In this document: piece after piece, positions 25,336-34,134 of the stretch
Numbering within the stretch: position 1 is the stretch's first letter
How the letters are laid out: every line of letters begins with the position of its first letter
Assembly: GCA_017454105.1 (NCBI GenBank)
Contig: JAFTDR010000289.1
Location: forward strand, 1-61,894
Length of the DNA: 61,894 bases
Reading direction: 5' to 3'
Origin: Desulfovibrionaceae bacterium
Lineage (GTDB): Bacteria; Desulfobacterota; Desulfovibrionia; Desulfovibrionales; Desulfovibrionaceae
The notes under the pieces: generated by a model
Seen by the model: the letters and a program-made list of their open reading frames with translations, nothing else
What the model was told of the DNA's origin: nothing
The model's database searches: none
Program-made: the position numbers and the translations under genes

Positions 25336-25353
25336 GGCCGGCTGTCGCCGGCC
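25336..25353 (-). promoter_or_regulatory. DGR target-site hairpin with GACA tetraloop
   Basis: Minus strand GGCCGGC-GACA-GCCGGCC: a perfect seven-pair stem with a loop fitting the GRNA rule for hairpins that stimulate DGR retrohoming. It starts about 20 bases after the target stop codon and 30 after the VR. The AT-rich run beyond (TCGAAAAATTTTTATA) makes a second role as a weak terminator possible. Confidence 0.75.
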
Positions 25354-25372
25354 TATTATTTTAGATAGACGA

Positions 25373-27712
25373 TTAGGAAACTTTGAAAGCCGGGGCGACC
25401 CCGCGCGCACCATACGCGCTGGTGTAGTAGGAGCTCCCGTCCGTAGACACATAGCGGAAGTAAGTCGCGATGTCGCAAAAAGGCGAACGCTCCCACCAAT
25501 AGACGGCAGCGGTAGGATTCGAATGGTTATACCGGACTTTGGAATTTCCATTAGCGTAATATTTCATTTGGGACTGATAATTCTGTTCGTACTGGTTGGC
25601 ACCAGATCTCGCCCCAAATATCTCGTATTCTGCAAGCAAGGGCAGGTAGTCAACAGAAGATGTGACGTTCTCGCTCGCATTAGACGCATTTCCCGTGTTG
25701 TCAGTATACACCGTCCATGCGGCCAGATTCGCGCGCAAATCAGAGGGCAGGGCGGCCATCAAAGTATTAGCAACCGGGCTTGTTTTGGCGGCTGATGTGG
25801 CATCATAGCCTACACGGGATGTGGTCGCTGCCGCACCATAGCCTGATGGGGCTTTATCTGTTGAGCCAAGGATGTCGTACCGCATGTCGCATCCTTTCCA
25901 ACCTCCATAATTGTTGTTGCCCCAGTGGTTCATATTAAACACTTTGGAGCCGTCTGATGGGGATGTGCCATACTCACTACAACACAGCGCGACATCAACG
26001 CCGTCGCTGTTCTTGAAGCCCTGGAAGTAAATGCCGTTTGAGTCTTTGTAATTGAAGTCGATGATGGTGACTTTGTATGTACCGGAAAGAGAAAGAGTCC
26101 CGACAGTACCGGAAAGGGCTACATCCTTCGTGTCGCCCACATCCCAGTACGTATCGCCGGTACCAGCTGCGCCGATAGACTTGATTGTTTCCCAGGCGTT
26201 GTCGTTGAGCGTGGTTGATATATTCTTAAACTTCACAGCCACGCGGGAGCTCTTTTCCGATTTCCCAAACTTCGTACCCGTACGATAGGCACAGAGATAG
26301 TAGGTCGTATCATTGGTCAAGCTTGAGAGATCGCTTTGACTGAACGTAACGCTATTGCCTGTGCCATTGACGGTTTTTGTCTTAGAGACAGTTGTACCGG
26401 CGGAATTGCTGCAAATATCAACCTGGATGCTCGCTTGTGTATCCGTACCGCCTGTGACACTCATGCTGTTCAGAGTTACGGTCATGCCATTCGATTTCAA
26501 AATCTCCGCGTTAGCGCTTGGGCTTGAAATGGTCGGAGCGTTCACATAGGCGGCGTTGACGGTAAGTGTTTTGATCGCACTCCACGGGCTCCACCCAAGC
26601 GATGCGTCCTTTTCGCGCACTGCGGCATAGTAGGTTCCGGCTGTTAAGGTATTGGCTGGCACTGTCACAGAGGTGTTTGTATGCCCAGTACTTTCCCAAA
26701 CAGGGGATCCGCTTGTACTATTTGAACTAAACAGAGCAAACTCAATATCGCTTAAATTCGCAGTCCCCCCAGTCACCGACAACGCCGATGCGGTCAAGGT
26801 CACCGCTGCATTGGGATAAATACTGGTTTGCCCGAGTGTAATTGTGGGAGTGTTCACGTAGGCAGCCTTGACTGTTAAGCTCTTCAGGTCGCTCCAATCT
26901 GACCAGCCAAGACGCGATCCTTTATAGCGCATACCGATATAATACGTGCCCGCTGCCAAGGTGTCTGCGGGGATGCTTTTTGTCGTATCAGTATGGTTTG
27001 TGCTGCTCCACGCTTTTGTAGCTGTCGTTGAATTGCTCATAAACGCTGCAAATTCCACATTGTTCAGCGTGTCTGTCGTGCCCGAGCAGGCAAAAGTACT
27101 TCCCGTAAGGCTCACTGCGGCATTGGGATAAATACTTGTATTTCCAAGAGTAACGCTTGGCCGAGTCACATGAGCATAAACCAAATCAATGGTTTGCGTT
27201 GCCGATTGGGATGTATTCTCGTAGTTGTCCTTGGCAGTAACAACGAGAGAAATTTGATCCCCGTCACTGTAGCCGGAACCGATAGGGATAGAGGCTGTCG
27301 CTGCATTGTTCGTCGCGGTTACGGTGACCAATTCCCCGCCGTCGAGGGAGTAGGTGAACGATGCAATGACTGCGCCGGAAAGGAGAGCCGAGGCAGAAAA
27401 GCCCACATTTAACGTATCACCGATGATCGCAGACGTGTCCCCGGTGATAGTGGGGGTTGCCACAACATTGCTACTCGCTGATCCGCCCCCGGTGATTGTG
27501 ATTGCGCCATTTGCACCGGAGGTGACTGTCACACCGTCGGATCCGGTAATCAGGACATTCGAGATGACACCGTCGTCATCGACTGACTTGAGGTAAACCT
27601 TTCCATTGCCTGCAACATCGTTTGTGGTTGAATTTCCCGCCCCCACGCGCAACGAGGCAGGACCGCATACATAACTCAGACTTCCGTTTTTCTTAATGTA
27701 CAATTTCTTCAT
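25373..27712 (-). CDS. DGR-diversified tail fibre / receptor-binding protein
   Basis: 779 aa. A short N-terminal attachment region is followed by Ig/FN3-like repeats of about 100 aa (units near TLGNTSIYPNAAVSL and TLGQTSIYPNAAVTL and a more divergent third). The C-terminal domain of about 285 aa runs from NAWETIKSIGAAGTGDTYWD to the end and resembles the C-type-lectin-like DUF6273 fold. The last 45 residues hold the VR (WWERSPFCDIATYFRYVSTD and onward), giving twelve changed Asn-derived positions plus Tyr-to-Cys and Asp-to-Ala. It would bind the host surface, and the DGR would re-randomise the binding face. It follows the minor fibre genes. Confidence 0.88.
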   Translation of the reverse strand: MKKLYIKKNGSLSYVCGPASLRVGAGNSTTNDVAGNGKVYLKSVDDDGVISNVLITGSDGVTVTSGANGAITITGGGSASSNVVATPTITGDTSAIIGDTLNVGFSASALLSGAVIASFTYSLDGGELVTVTATNNAATASIPIGSGYSDGDQISLVVTAKDNYENTSQSATQTIDLVYAHVTRPSVTLGNTSIYPNAAVSLTGSTFACSGTTDTLNNVEFAAFMSNSTTATKAWSSTNHTDTTKSIPADTLAAGTYYIGMRYKGSRLGWSDWSDLKSLTVKAAYVNTPTITLGQTSIYPNAAVTLTASALSVTGGTANLSDIEFALFSSNSTSGSPVWESTGHTNTSVTVPANTLTAGTYYAAVREKDASLGWSPWSAIKTLTVNAAYVNAPTISSPSANAEILKSNGMTVTLNSMSVTGGTDTQASIQVDICSNSAGTTVSKTKTVNGTGNSVTFSQSDLSSLTNDTTYYLCAYRTGTKFGKSEKSSRVAVKFKNISTTLNDNAWETIKSIGAAGTGDTYWDVGDTKDVALSGTVGTLSLSGTYKVTIIDFNYKDSNGIYFQGFKNSDGVDVALCCSEYGTSPSDGSKVFNMNHWGNNNYGGWKGCDMRYDILGSTDKAPSGYGAAATTSRVGYDATSAAKTSPVANTLMAALPSDLRANLAAWTVYTDNTGNASNASENVTSSVDYLPLLAEYEIFGARSGANQYEQNYQSQMKYYANGNSKVRYNHSNPTAAVYWWERSPFCDIATYFRYVSTDGSSYYTSAYGARGVAPAFKVS
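25383..25513 (-). repeat. DGR variable repeat (VR)
   Basis: Acceptor copy at the 3' end of the fibre gene; 114 of 131 bases match the TR and all 17 mismatches are A-derived. The GC-rich end (CGGGGCGACCCCGCGCGC on the plus strand, unchanged except at one A) matches where an initiation-of-mutagenic-homing segment should lie. Two further A-type differences flank the outer edge (25514, 25515). Confidence 0.95.
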
Positions 27713-27756
27713 GCCTACCGCTCCTTGTGATTAGGATACACCATTTTTTCAATCAT

Positions 27757-28209
27757 CTACTGTCTGCTCCCGGTTGAACCGGTAGACATACGACCTACAA
27801 TTAAAAGCCCGCATTCGGACAAATCATCAGGGGCAACAGCAGGCAAGACATCGGCGCAGGCAATTGTTTTTGCGCCACCATCGATGTCTTCGCTTGTGAT
27901 CGCAGCCCATATGCCGTTCCCTTTGAGAAATTTGCCTTTGTCCTGCACAGTAGGTGCCGGAACCATTCCAGCTTTTCCCGCGGTTTCGTTCGTGGCTGGG
28001 GTGAAATCCGCGCTCCCGTCATCAATTTTTTCTTCAATGGCCTCATCAATGGCCGTTGTAATTTTTTCTTTAAGGGCAGCAACTTCCTCTGTCACGGTTG
28101 TAACAGCTGAGGTCACCGTGTCCTGTGCATTTTCAAGCGACTTCGTGCAAGCGGCTGCTTTGTCCGCATACTCCTTGAAACGCTCGAGCAGTTCTTTTTG
28201 GTCTGACAT
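27757..28209 (-). CDS. Minor tail-fibre protein
   Basis: 150 aa: a coiled-coil N-terminus (ERFKEYADKAAACTKSLENA and so on), then a short beta region ending LPAVAPDDLSECGLLIVG. The ending is shared with the 181-aa protein just upstream (LPQSAPADLADDGLLIVG), so both carry the same small tip module. Probably part of the fibre network that bears the DGR target. Confidence 0.6.
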   Translation of the reverse strand: MSDQKELLERFKEYADKAAACTKSLENAQDTVTSAVTTVTEEVAALKEKITTAIDEAIEEKIDDGSADFTPATNETAGKAGMVPAPTVQDKGKFLKGNGIWAAITSEDIDGGAKTIACADVLPAVAPDDLSECGLLIVGRMSTGSTGSRQ

Positions 28210-28223
28210 AATCCTTCTCCTAT

Positions 28224-28769
28224 TTAGCCGACAATAAGCAAACCGTCATCGGCGAGATCTGCGGGCGCCGATTGCGGAAGTGTTGATGCACACTTCACGT
28301 TCGCCAGGCCATCCACAATTTCGTAGTTAGTGCCATCATAAACAAAAAAATACACCACTCCAGCTTGCAGGCGATTTGCCGCAATCGCTGATCCACCGAC
28401 ACAAATTGCCTTGCTACCAGTGTTGTTCACGTTGAGCATGGGATTGCTGGCTGTATTGGTGTTTGCAAACCGCACAGAGACACAAGCGCCAGAAGTAAGC
28501 GAAAAATTATCGACCGTTACCGTCTTGGTCTGTGTTGCAGCTGCAGTAGTACTCGTGGAAAAATTTCTATGTATATGCCCGACCTTGCTTAACGTGCCCC
28601 ATAGATCTTCAAGTGACTGATCTCCGATCATAACGCCGCGATCAACCGTCATGGGGTAAAAAACCATCGTAGTTCCGGCAGGTATGGTCTTCCCATTCAC
28701 TTTCATGTCTTTTTCAAGATACACTGTCTGCATACTGCCGAAAAATTTTACCTGCTGTGCCTCTGACAT
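28224..28769 (-). CDS. Minor tail-fibre protein
   Basis: 181 aa from the ATG after GAGGGATTGATT. Contains a fibre-like beta-repeat region (ANTNTASNPMLNVNNTGSKA, as in many phage fibre shafts) and ends with the LLIVG module it shares with its neighbour. Precedes the DGR target. Confidence 0.65.
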   Translation of the reverse strand: MSEAQQVKFFGSMQTVYLEKDMKVNGKTIPAGTTMVFYPMTVDRGVMIGDQSLEDLWGTLSKVGHIHRNFSTSTTAAATQTKTVTVDNFSLTSGACVSVRFANTNTASNPMLNVNNTGSKAICVGGSAIAANRLQAGVVYFFVYDGTNYEIVDGLANVKCASTLPQSAPADLADDGLLIVG

Positions 28770-28788
28770 AATCAATCCCTCAATAAAC

Positions 28789-28809
28789 GCCGGGGCCTAT
28801 AACCCCGGC
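28789..28809 (-). terminator. Hairpin between fibre genes
   Basis: GCCGGGG-7 nt-CCCCGGC, a perfect stem, but followed by only GTTTATT on the minus strand. Perhaps a weak terminator or an RNA-stability element between fibre genes. Confidence 0.4.
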
Positions 28810-28838
28810 ATCATTGTATTCAAACGCGCATACGACGA

Positions 28839-29450
28839 TTAGGCCTCAGGATCGTATTCTTCAACCAAGAGCTGCATCTTAGCGGTGTAATCGGTAGCGG
28901 CGGCTGCGCTGGCACCAACAGCAACGCCGGTGAAGCTCCCAAGTTCGACGTTGTTGAACACCAAGTTGCCCGTAAGAGCGTTCGTAGAAATGGCATCAAG
29001 AACACTGGCATTGGCATGCGCATGCTTCTTGGTCACAGCATCGTCGATGTCAGCAACAGTGCTAGAGGGCTTATCCTGGATGTCCGCCCACCGCACGATC
29101 AAATCCAAGGATTCGACTTCTGTAAGCTTAGCCCATGTGACAGTCTGACCACTCACGCTGGAGAGGTACAGAGCAGCGCCGGCGGTAACCGTGGGATCGG
29201 CAGACGCATCGATAACCCAGCAGAGCTGAGAATCAATGACGTTGTTCAAGGCATCACGGGCAGCAATGTCAGCAGCTTTAAGAACAGGAGCCTTGTTCGC
29301 AATAGCGGCTTCAAGGTTGGCAATAGAGGTATTGGTTTCGGAGATGAACTCGGAAACATACTTCTTGGTTGCCACGTCAAAAATGTCGGTGGAACGGAAA
29401 ACATGGCGTTCGCCATTGACCATAACTTGCGCGAGTTTAAATGCGGCCAT
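28839..29450 (-). CDS. Tail-fibre protein
   Basis: 203 aa from MAAFKLAQVMVNGERHVF. Contains DIFDVATKKYVSEFI and VADIDDAVTKKHAHANASVL, the collagen-like or triple-helix 'A..KY/H.H.N' spacing found in phage tail fibre shafts (TKxHxH motifs bind metal in trimeric fibres). Lies between upstream fibre genes and the DGR target. Confidence 0.65.
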   Translation of the reverse strand: MAAFKLAQVMVNGERHVFRSTDIFDVATKKYVSEFISETNTSIANLEAAIANKAPVLKAADIAARDALNNVIDSQLCWVIDASADPTVTAGAALYLSSVSGQTVTWAKLTEVESLDLIVRWADIQDKPSSTVADIDDAVTKKHAHANASVLDAISTNALTGNLVFNNVELGSFTGVAVGASAAAATDYTAKMQLLVEEYDPEA

Positions 29451-29564
29451 GATAAAAAACCTCATTCTGTTAGAGTGTGTATAAGAACGCGACACAGTAT
29501 CGCGTTATCACTATTCACCTTTTCCCACCTTGTGGTTACGGTGTATTGTGTCAAAATTGTTTGC

Positions 29565-30377
29565 CTATCCATCAAGCCTTTCACTTTCCAAAACTAAGGC
29601 GGCGTTTTCGGGGGGAGTTTCGCCTTTTTGGATTATGCTAACCGGCGTAATAAGCGCATCGCCAAGCGGATATCCTTCTGGGCTCGGGATTGCTCCGCCT
29701 TCATCTCCATGCTTCAGCTCAAGATTAAAAACACGGTCGCTTAGTTTGGTAAAAAGACCTGATTGATCAACAAAGAGCGCGTATACATCGCCAAGTAAAT
29801 CAGCTTGATCGCGCATCTTCATCTCAAAATTAAAAACTTTATCGCTCAATCGAGCAAAAAGGCCTGACTGGTCGACAAAGAGAGCGTAGAGCTCGCCAAG
29901 TTGATCCGCTTGGCTGCGAACATCGCTAAAGGTACAAACGCTCGTGTCAATCTCATTCTCGGAAATCTCTTGTGTGAGATCATCGCATACTATTTTTGCA
30001 AGTACTATGTGGTGTGACTCAACAGTCTCGCGTGCAACAATACGCTGATAGCCTATTTGTGATTCCACATAATAGGCCTCAATAACGATGTACCAAGTGC
30101 CACTTGCGGGGATTTCAACATACACGGGATCATCAAGGATAACGGTGAGATTAAACCCGTTGCGCTCAACAACCGCAACACTGAACGGGTAATTAGCCTC
30201 ATGCCCGATAAGAACACGACCTACCCCGCCCGGTTTTACAACAAAGCCATGGTAGACGCCGGCACTAAGCACACCCGCGAGCTTTCTGTTTAAGGCTGCT
30301 GAAACATAGCGTTCACCAAAACGCACGCTCTGCCTCAGTCCGGGCGTCGACAATGTATCGAGACTTGACTGGTTCAT
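29565..30377 (-). CDS. Tail-fibre/baseplate-attachment protein with internal repeat
   Basis: 270 aa. N-terminal beta domain (GVYHGFVVKPGGVGRVLIGH). Then a 33-residue repeat in two copies (QADQLGELYALFVDQSGLF, and QADLLGDVYALFVDQSGLF), then a low-complexity tail. The N-terminus resembles fibre proteins that plug into baseplates. Confidence 0.6.
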   Translation of the reverse strand: MNQSSLDTLSTPGLRQSVRFGERYVSAALNRKLAGVLSAGVYHGFVVKPGGVGRVLIGHEANYPFSVAVVERNGFNLTVILDDPVYVEIPASGTWYIVIEAYYVESQIGYQRIVARETVESHHIVLAKIVCDDLTQEISENEIDTSVCTFSDVRSQADQLGELYALFVDQSGLFARLSDKVFNFEMKMRDQADLLGDVYALFVDQSGLFTKLSDRVFNLELKHGDEGGAIPSPEGYPLGDALITPVSIIQKGETPPENAALVLESERLDG

Positions 30378-30416
30378 GCTTTCTCCTCAGCTTTTTCATC
30401 GTCCACGTACCGGATA

Positions 30417-30887
30417 TTATTCCCCGCTACTGTCTTCTGCCGTTCCACTACTTGCATCTTCATCTTCTTCCTCGAGAGGGAAGGTAAGGGCTGGATAACT
30501 CCGGTCTACCTCGGTCGGTGTCACCCAGTCAGGGAACGTTGTGCAAACAGCGACAAGGTCACTGTCCTGATCAAAAATTCCAATCATATTAAACTTTCTC
30601 GGCTTGTCGACTGCCCCAATGGGGATCTCACATTTACATTGAGTAACCCCATTTGAGTACTCAGCTTCAACAAGCCCTCTGTAAAATTCGTTTGGAATTT
30701 CTGCCATATTGGCAGGTATAGTAAGCAGTACTGGGTTGTCAGGGTCAGATGTATCAACCAGCCCATATCCCGCACGGAATTCAGTGAATACCGGACAAGC
30801 CCCAATACCTGCAGCGGCCTTGCCCGTCTTTTCGTAATACTTGTTTAACAGCTTTGAACGCTGAAAGATTGTATCTGTACTTGCCAT
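30417..30887 (-). CDS. Tail-collar-like fibre protein
   Basis: 156 aa. The opening MASTDTIFQRSKLLNKYYEK and the GLVEAEYSNGVTQCKCEIPI / NMIGIFDQDSDLVAVCTT blocks match the N-terminal tail-collar (DUF3751-type) module, which attaches fibres to the baseplate. The C-terminus is acidic. The start overlaps the previous stop (TGATG). Confidence 0.65.
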   Translation of the reverse strand: MASTDTIFQRSKLLNKYYEKTGKAAAGIGACPVFTEFRAGYGLVDTSDPDNPVLLTIPANMAEIPNEFYRGLVEAEYSNGVTQCKCEIPIGAVDKPRKFNMIGIFDQDSDLVAVCTTFPDWVTPTEVDRSYPALTFPLEEEDEDASSGTAEDSSGE

Positions 30888-32593
30888 CAGACAAAGCCTC
30901 CATATGGATAATCAAGCGGTGCAAAGTCGCCTGTCATTGCGTCAAATTGGGGAATACGATCAAGCGCGATCTCATCTTCACCAAAGAAAAGAGAGCGTTC
31001 TGTTTTCTCGCGATCCGTGCATTTCAATTGTGGCATTCCCCCGTCCACCATAACAATTTCGGTGTTGGCTGTTTTCTCTGCACGCAGTATCGCAATCTTT
31101 GTTTGTGCTTCTATGGGAACTGTATTGTCTCTCTCCCCATACGGCAGGGAGAACGGGTCAAGGACGCTCTGTGCTGTCTGCTCACGCCGCATGATGTCCA
31201 CGGGGAGCATGTCACCAAAGCCATCATGGCAAAAATCATCCAGCCCCCAACGCCTGACCGCGTTGAAATAAACACGGAAGTCACGGCTCTGAACACGCAA
31301 TGACTCAATCTCAAGCCTGGCCTTGACAATACCCCATTGACGCTCGATCTCGGTCCTTTCAATCTCACCTACCGCTGACTCAATACGCAGCGAAATAGTA
31401 TTGTCTCTCTCCCCATACGGCAGGGAGAACGGATCAAGGACGCTCTGTGCTGTCTGCTCACGCCGCATGATGTCCACGGGGAGCATGTCGCCAAAGCCAT
31501 CATGGCAAAAATCATCCAGCACCCAACGTCTGACCGCATTGAAATAAACACGGAAGTCACGGCTCTGAACACGCAACGACTCAATCTCAAGCTTGGCCTT
31601 GACAATGCCCCATTGACGCTCGATCTCGGTCCTTTCAATCTCACCATCTACCGATGCAGCACGGAATGGGATAGTTCTCAGTGCTTCACAAAAAAGAAGC
31701 GAAAACGGAAGGAGAGACAGGGATTCATGTCTTCCCGGCAACGTGACATCGACCGGAAGAATATCGCCGAACCCATCACGCAAATAGAGATCAAGCCGCC
31801 AGGGGTGTGTGCTGTAATCGAAGAACGGGAAAGACAGCTGCCTTTCTGTGTCGCTCTTCACATCAAACACATCTATATCAACGTGTCGTGCATCGGCGGC
31901 TAAGTAGTCATACCGTGAACCTAGAGGGCCAAATCGCAGCTCATGAAAGCCGTCTGCCCCCCACAACGCGTTGATCTCTGGATCAAAAATCCCAAGATCA
32001 TACCGGAGATACCAGAGTATCCCTTCGAAAATAATGTGCAGAGGCTTCGTTCTGCGAACAAGTGGTGTGGCTTCTTCCCTGAAAATCTTTTTTGTAAGCC
32101 TGTCTCGCATGAGCCCGAGCTTGTCGACGCCAAGGTAGCCGCGAGACGTGAGAAAATACCCCCCGGGGGGGATATTTTTTGTGTATTCGTCTTCAGCCAG
32201 ATAGTCGCTGATAAGATACCTTGACCCGTATGGCTCATTAGTTGGCGCAAATAACGGGTACCATCTGACCGGGAAATCGCCGAAATGTCTGCGTAAAACA
32301 GACTGCAGTATTTTTTCGACGTCTTTGTATTCAATTTCAAGCCTGCGCCAAGCAAGGGCAATGGGGCGGTCGGCCTGCTTTGGAAATTCAAAAGAGAAAT
32401 AGTCACCCATTTCTCTGATTTTCTTGACCAGGTCGCGGTCATCTGCCGTGTACGATGACCGCATGCGCTGCGTGCGCGAAAGCTCTGGATCGTAGAACTC
32501 CTCCCAGAGCTGTTCAAGGATCTCTGCAAGATCAGTCCACCTGGCAATCTTTTTCTTTACCGGTGTCAGTCTTTCGCGCAACCACTCAGCCAT
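30887..32593 (-). CDS. Baseplate/tail protein with recent internal duplication
   Basis: 568 aa. The N-terminal half, with LAEILEQLWEEFYDPELSRT and later SRGYLGVDKLGLMRDR, looks like a baseplate wedge or tail protein I-type component linking J-like protein to fibres. The C-terminal half contains two 92-residue copies (EIERTEIERQWGIVKA... to ...LPYGERDNT), nearly identical in DNA, and a third diverged unit before them (DGFGDILPVDVTLPGRHES). The start codon abuts the T run of a terminator-like hairpin and lies 86 bp after palindrome site 2. Family not firmly recognised. Confidence 0.6.
   Translation of the reverse strand: MAEWLRERLTPVKKKIARWTDLAEILEQLWEEFYDPELSRTQRMRSSYTADDRDLVKKIREMGDYFSFEFPKQADRPIALAWRRLEIEYKDVEKILQSVLRRHFGDFPVRWYPLFAPTNEPYGSRYLISDYLAEDEYTKNIPPGGYFLTSRGYLGVDKLGLMRDRLTKKIFREEATPLVRRTKPLHIIFEGILWYLRYDLGIFDPEINALWGADGFHELRFGPLGSRYDYLAADARHVDIDVFDVKSDTERQLSFPFFDYSTHPWRLDLYLRDGFGDILPVDVTLPGRHESLSLLPFSLLFCEALRTIPFRAASVDGEIERTEIERQWGIVKAKLEIESLRVQSRDFRVYFNAVRRWVLDDFCHDGFGDMLPVDIMRREQTAQSVLDPFSLPYGERDNTISLRIESAVGEIERTEIERQWGIVKARLEIESLRVQSRDFRVYFNAVRRWGLDDFCHDGFGDMLPVDIMRREQTAQSVLDPFSLPYGERDNTVPIEAQTKIAILRAEKTANTEIVMVDGGMPQLKCTDREKTERSLFFGEDEIALDRIPQFDAMTGDFAPLDYPYGGFV
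31122..31369 (-). repeat. 248-bp in-frame duplication, copy A
   Basis: Aligns without gaps to 31398-31645 (offset 276 bp, 92 codons) with only a few substitutions. It encodes one repeat of the C-terminal region of the baseplate/tail protein. Confidence 0.9.
31398..31645 (-). repeat. 248-bp in-frame duplication, copy B
   Basis: Partner of 31122-31369. High DNA identity implies a recent duplication or ongoing exchange; homologous recombination could change the copy number. Confidence 0.9.
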
Positions 32594-32642
32594 AAAAAAA
32601 TACCCTTCGTCGCTTGGTTTTGACCTTTACGACAAAGGGTAT
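32594..32642 (-). terminator. Terminator-like hairpin abutting a start codon (possible attenuator)
   Basis: Minus strand ATACCCTTTGTCG pairs with CGACGAAGGGTAT (12 of 13 pairs, 17-nt loop) and is followed by seven T immediately before ATG of the 568-aa protein. Unlike the other operon borders, this hairpin is downstream of the 15-bp palindrome, so it may regulate rather than simply end transcription. Confidence 0.7.
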
Positions 32643-32678
32643 CCTATTTTTCTGCCATGGTTCAACAGAAAAATGCGC

Positions 32679-32693
32679 AGATATACCATATCT
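32679..32693 (-). promoter_or_regulatory. 15-bp palindromic element, site 2
   Basis: Minus strand AGATATGGTATATCT, the most symmetrical copy (six-base arms around GGT). It lies 86 bp before the 568-aa tail gene, in the gap after the J-like gene. Confidence 0.6.
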
Positions 32694-32714
32694 AGAGAAG
32701 AGCGAAATTTTTCC

Positions 32715-34127
32715 TCAGTTGCGGTAGGAAATGTCGAGCGTGGAATGCTCAAGATCAACGCTGACCATCTGATAAATGAACTCTGCACGCGTTTGGCCTG
32801 ACAGCACTACCTCAAACCAGGCACCGGTTGTGGCGTCAAAAAAGCCCGTGGCGTACACCAAATCATAGATCTCGTGCAGGTATACCGTTTCCCGTCTCTC
32901 GGAAGAATCTCTGCCATAGGCAAGGGTGAGATTGGTTGTAATTGCCTCAAGCACCTCAGAAATAACACAGTCTTTGAGAACTTTGCCGGTGATCTGTACC
33001 GTAAAAAACACGTGCTCTGGGTCATGCCATTCAAAATTGCGGCACAGAAAGGGCACTTCTCGCACGGCCTCGAGAACTAAATCCTTCATATCACGTGAGG
33101 GGGAATAGGCACACAGCCAGATCCTATTGATCCATTCTACATTAGCCCCCCACATTTTTTCCGCCTCTTCCTCGCCCCAGGCCACAGCAAAGACGATATC
33201 GGGGTAGCGCCTGCGCAAAAAATACTTGTAGTCATTATCCCAAACAAGGCGCTCATTGTAGACAGACGCGTAGTGTAAGTTGCGCCGCATCTCTTCTGTC
33301 CCTTCCTGCGCCTTGCCGTGTTGGACGGTCTCGGAAATGGCCGCTTGCACTGAACCAACAAGCCCGAGGCTGTCTGTTATTTCCTCCATGGGATAAAGAG
33401 GCTGCTTTTCAAGCAAAATGGTATCGCCTTCGGTCAATACAAGCTCAACCTGTACTTTTGAGCCCTGCGGTGGGATCTTGCCAAAATCGCCATTGCCAAA
33501 CCTTATCCCAATTTGGTCGGTAAAATGGTAGTACTCATCGTATACCAACGAGGTAGAGTAGGCGTTGTGCAGCTCACGGCTGTACTGCCATTCAACATAA
33601 TTCTCCCCGTCTTCCGCCACAAAGACCTTGAACCCCACGATATTTGGCGAAATATCACGGCCAAAGAGGTACTCGTAAAATGGCTTTTCTTCTTCGATAG
33701 TGAATGTCACGACTTCGCGGCTTCTTTGCGTAACCGTTGCCTCAACGCTCGCCCGTGGTTCCACCACAATGGTTTCTTCGAGCGTGTACACTTCCTGTGT
33801 GGTACTCTGGAATTCCCTGTTTCTCAGCAAGGTAAATGGATTTTCGCCAGTGTTGGTGAAGGTGGCCTTGCCTGTAGGCGCTATGGGTTTGCGTGGCATA
33901 TACTCCATGCCCTCGCCATGCGCTAAAATGGAACTGCGATTCAAGGCCGAGTCCAGAAAAGCCTCATGTCGTGCCCGTTCATTTTTGAATGCCGCATCCT
34001 CAATGGCCCATTGCAGAAAAATAGCAAGGTGAGACACAAACTGAGCGTCAGCTAAGCTTTTCCATGATTCCGCCTGCGACACCAACGCCTTAAATTTCTC
34101 AAAGACTTCTTGCGATTGGATTGCCAT
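32715..34127 (-). CDS. Baseplate J-like (gp6-type) wedge protein
   Basis: 470 aa from the ATG after GTAGGTGGTAT. Features of the J/gp6 family: APTGKATFTNTGENPFTL beta domain near residue 90, IRFGNGDFGKIPPQGSKVQV, and the RNLHYASVYNERLVWDNDY segment followed by ferredoxin-like halves (FTVQITGKVLKDCVISEVLE). It would form the baseplate ring. It precedes the 568-aa tail protein and follows the gp25-like gene, as in many contractile tails. Confidence 0.8.
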   Translation of the reverse strand: MAIQSQEVFEKFKALVSQAESWKSLADAQFVSHLAIFLQWAIEDAAFKNERARHEAFLDSALNRSSILAHGEGMEYMPRKPIAPTGKATFTNTGENPFTLLRNREFQSTTQEVYTLEETIVVEPRASVEATVTQRSREVVTFTIEEEKPFYEYLFGRDISPNIVGFKVFVAEDGENYVEWQYSRELHNAYSTSLVYDEYYHFTDQIGIRFGNGDFGKIPPQGSKVQVELVLTEGDTILLEKQPLYPMEEITDSLGLVGSVQAAISETVQHGKAQEGTEEMRRNLHYASVYNERLVWDNDYKYFLRRRYPDIVFAVAWGEEEAEKMWGANVEWINRIWLCAYSPSRDMKDLVLEAVREVPFLCRNFEWHDPEHVFFTVQITGKVLKDCVISEVLEAITTNLTLAYGRDSSERRETVYLHEIYDLVYATGFFDATTGAWFEVVLSGQTRAEFIYQMVSVDLEHSTLDISYRN

Positions 34128-34134
34128 ATACCAC

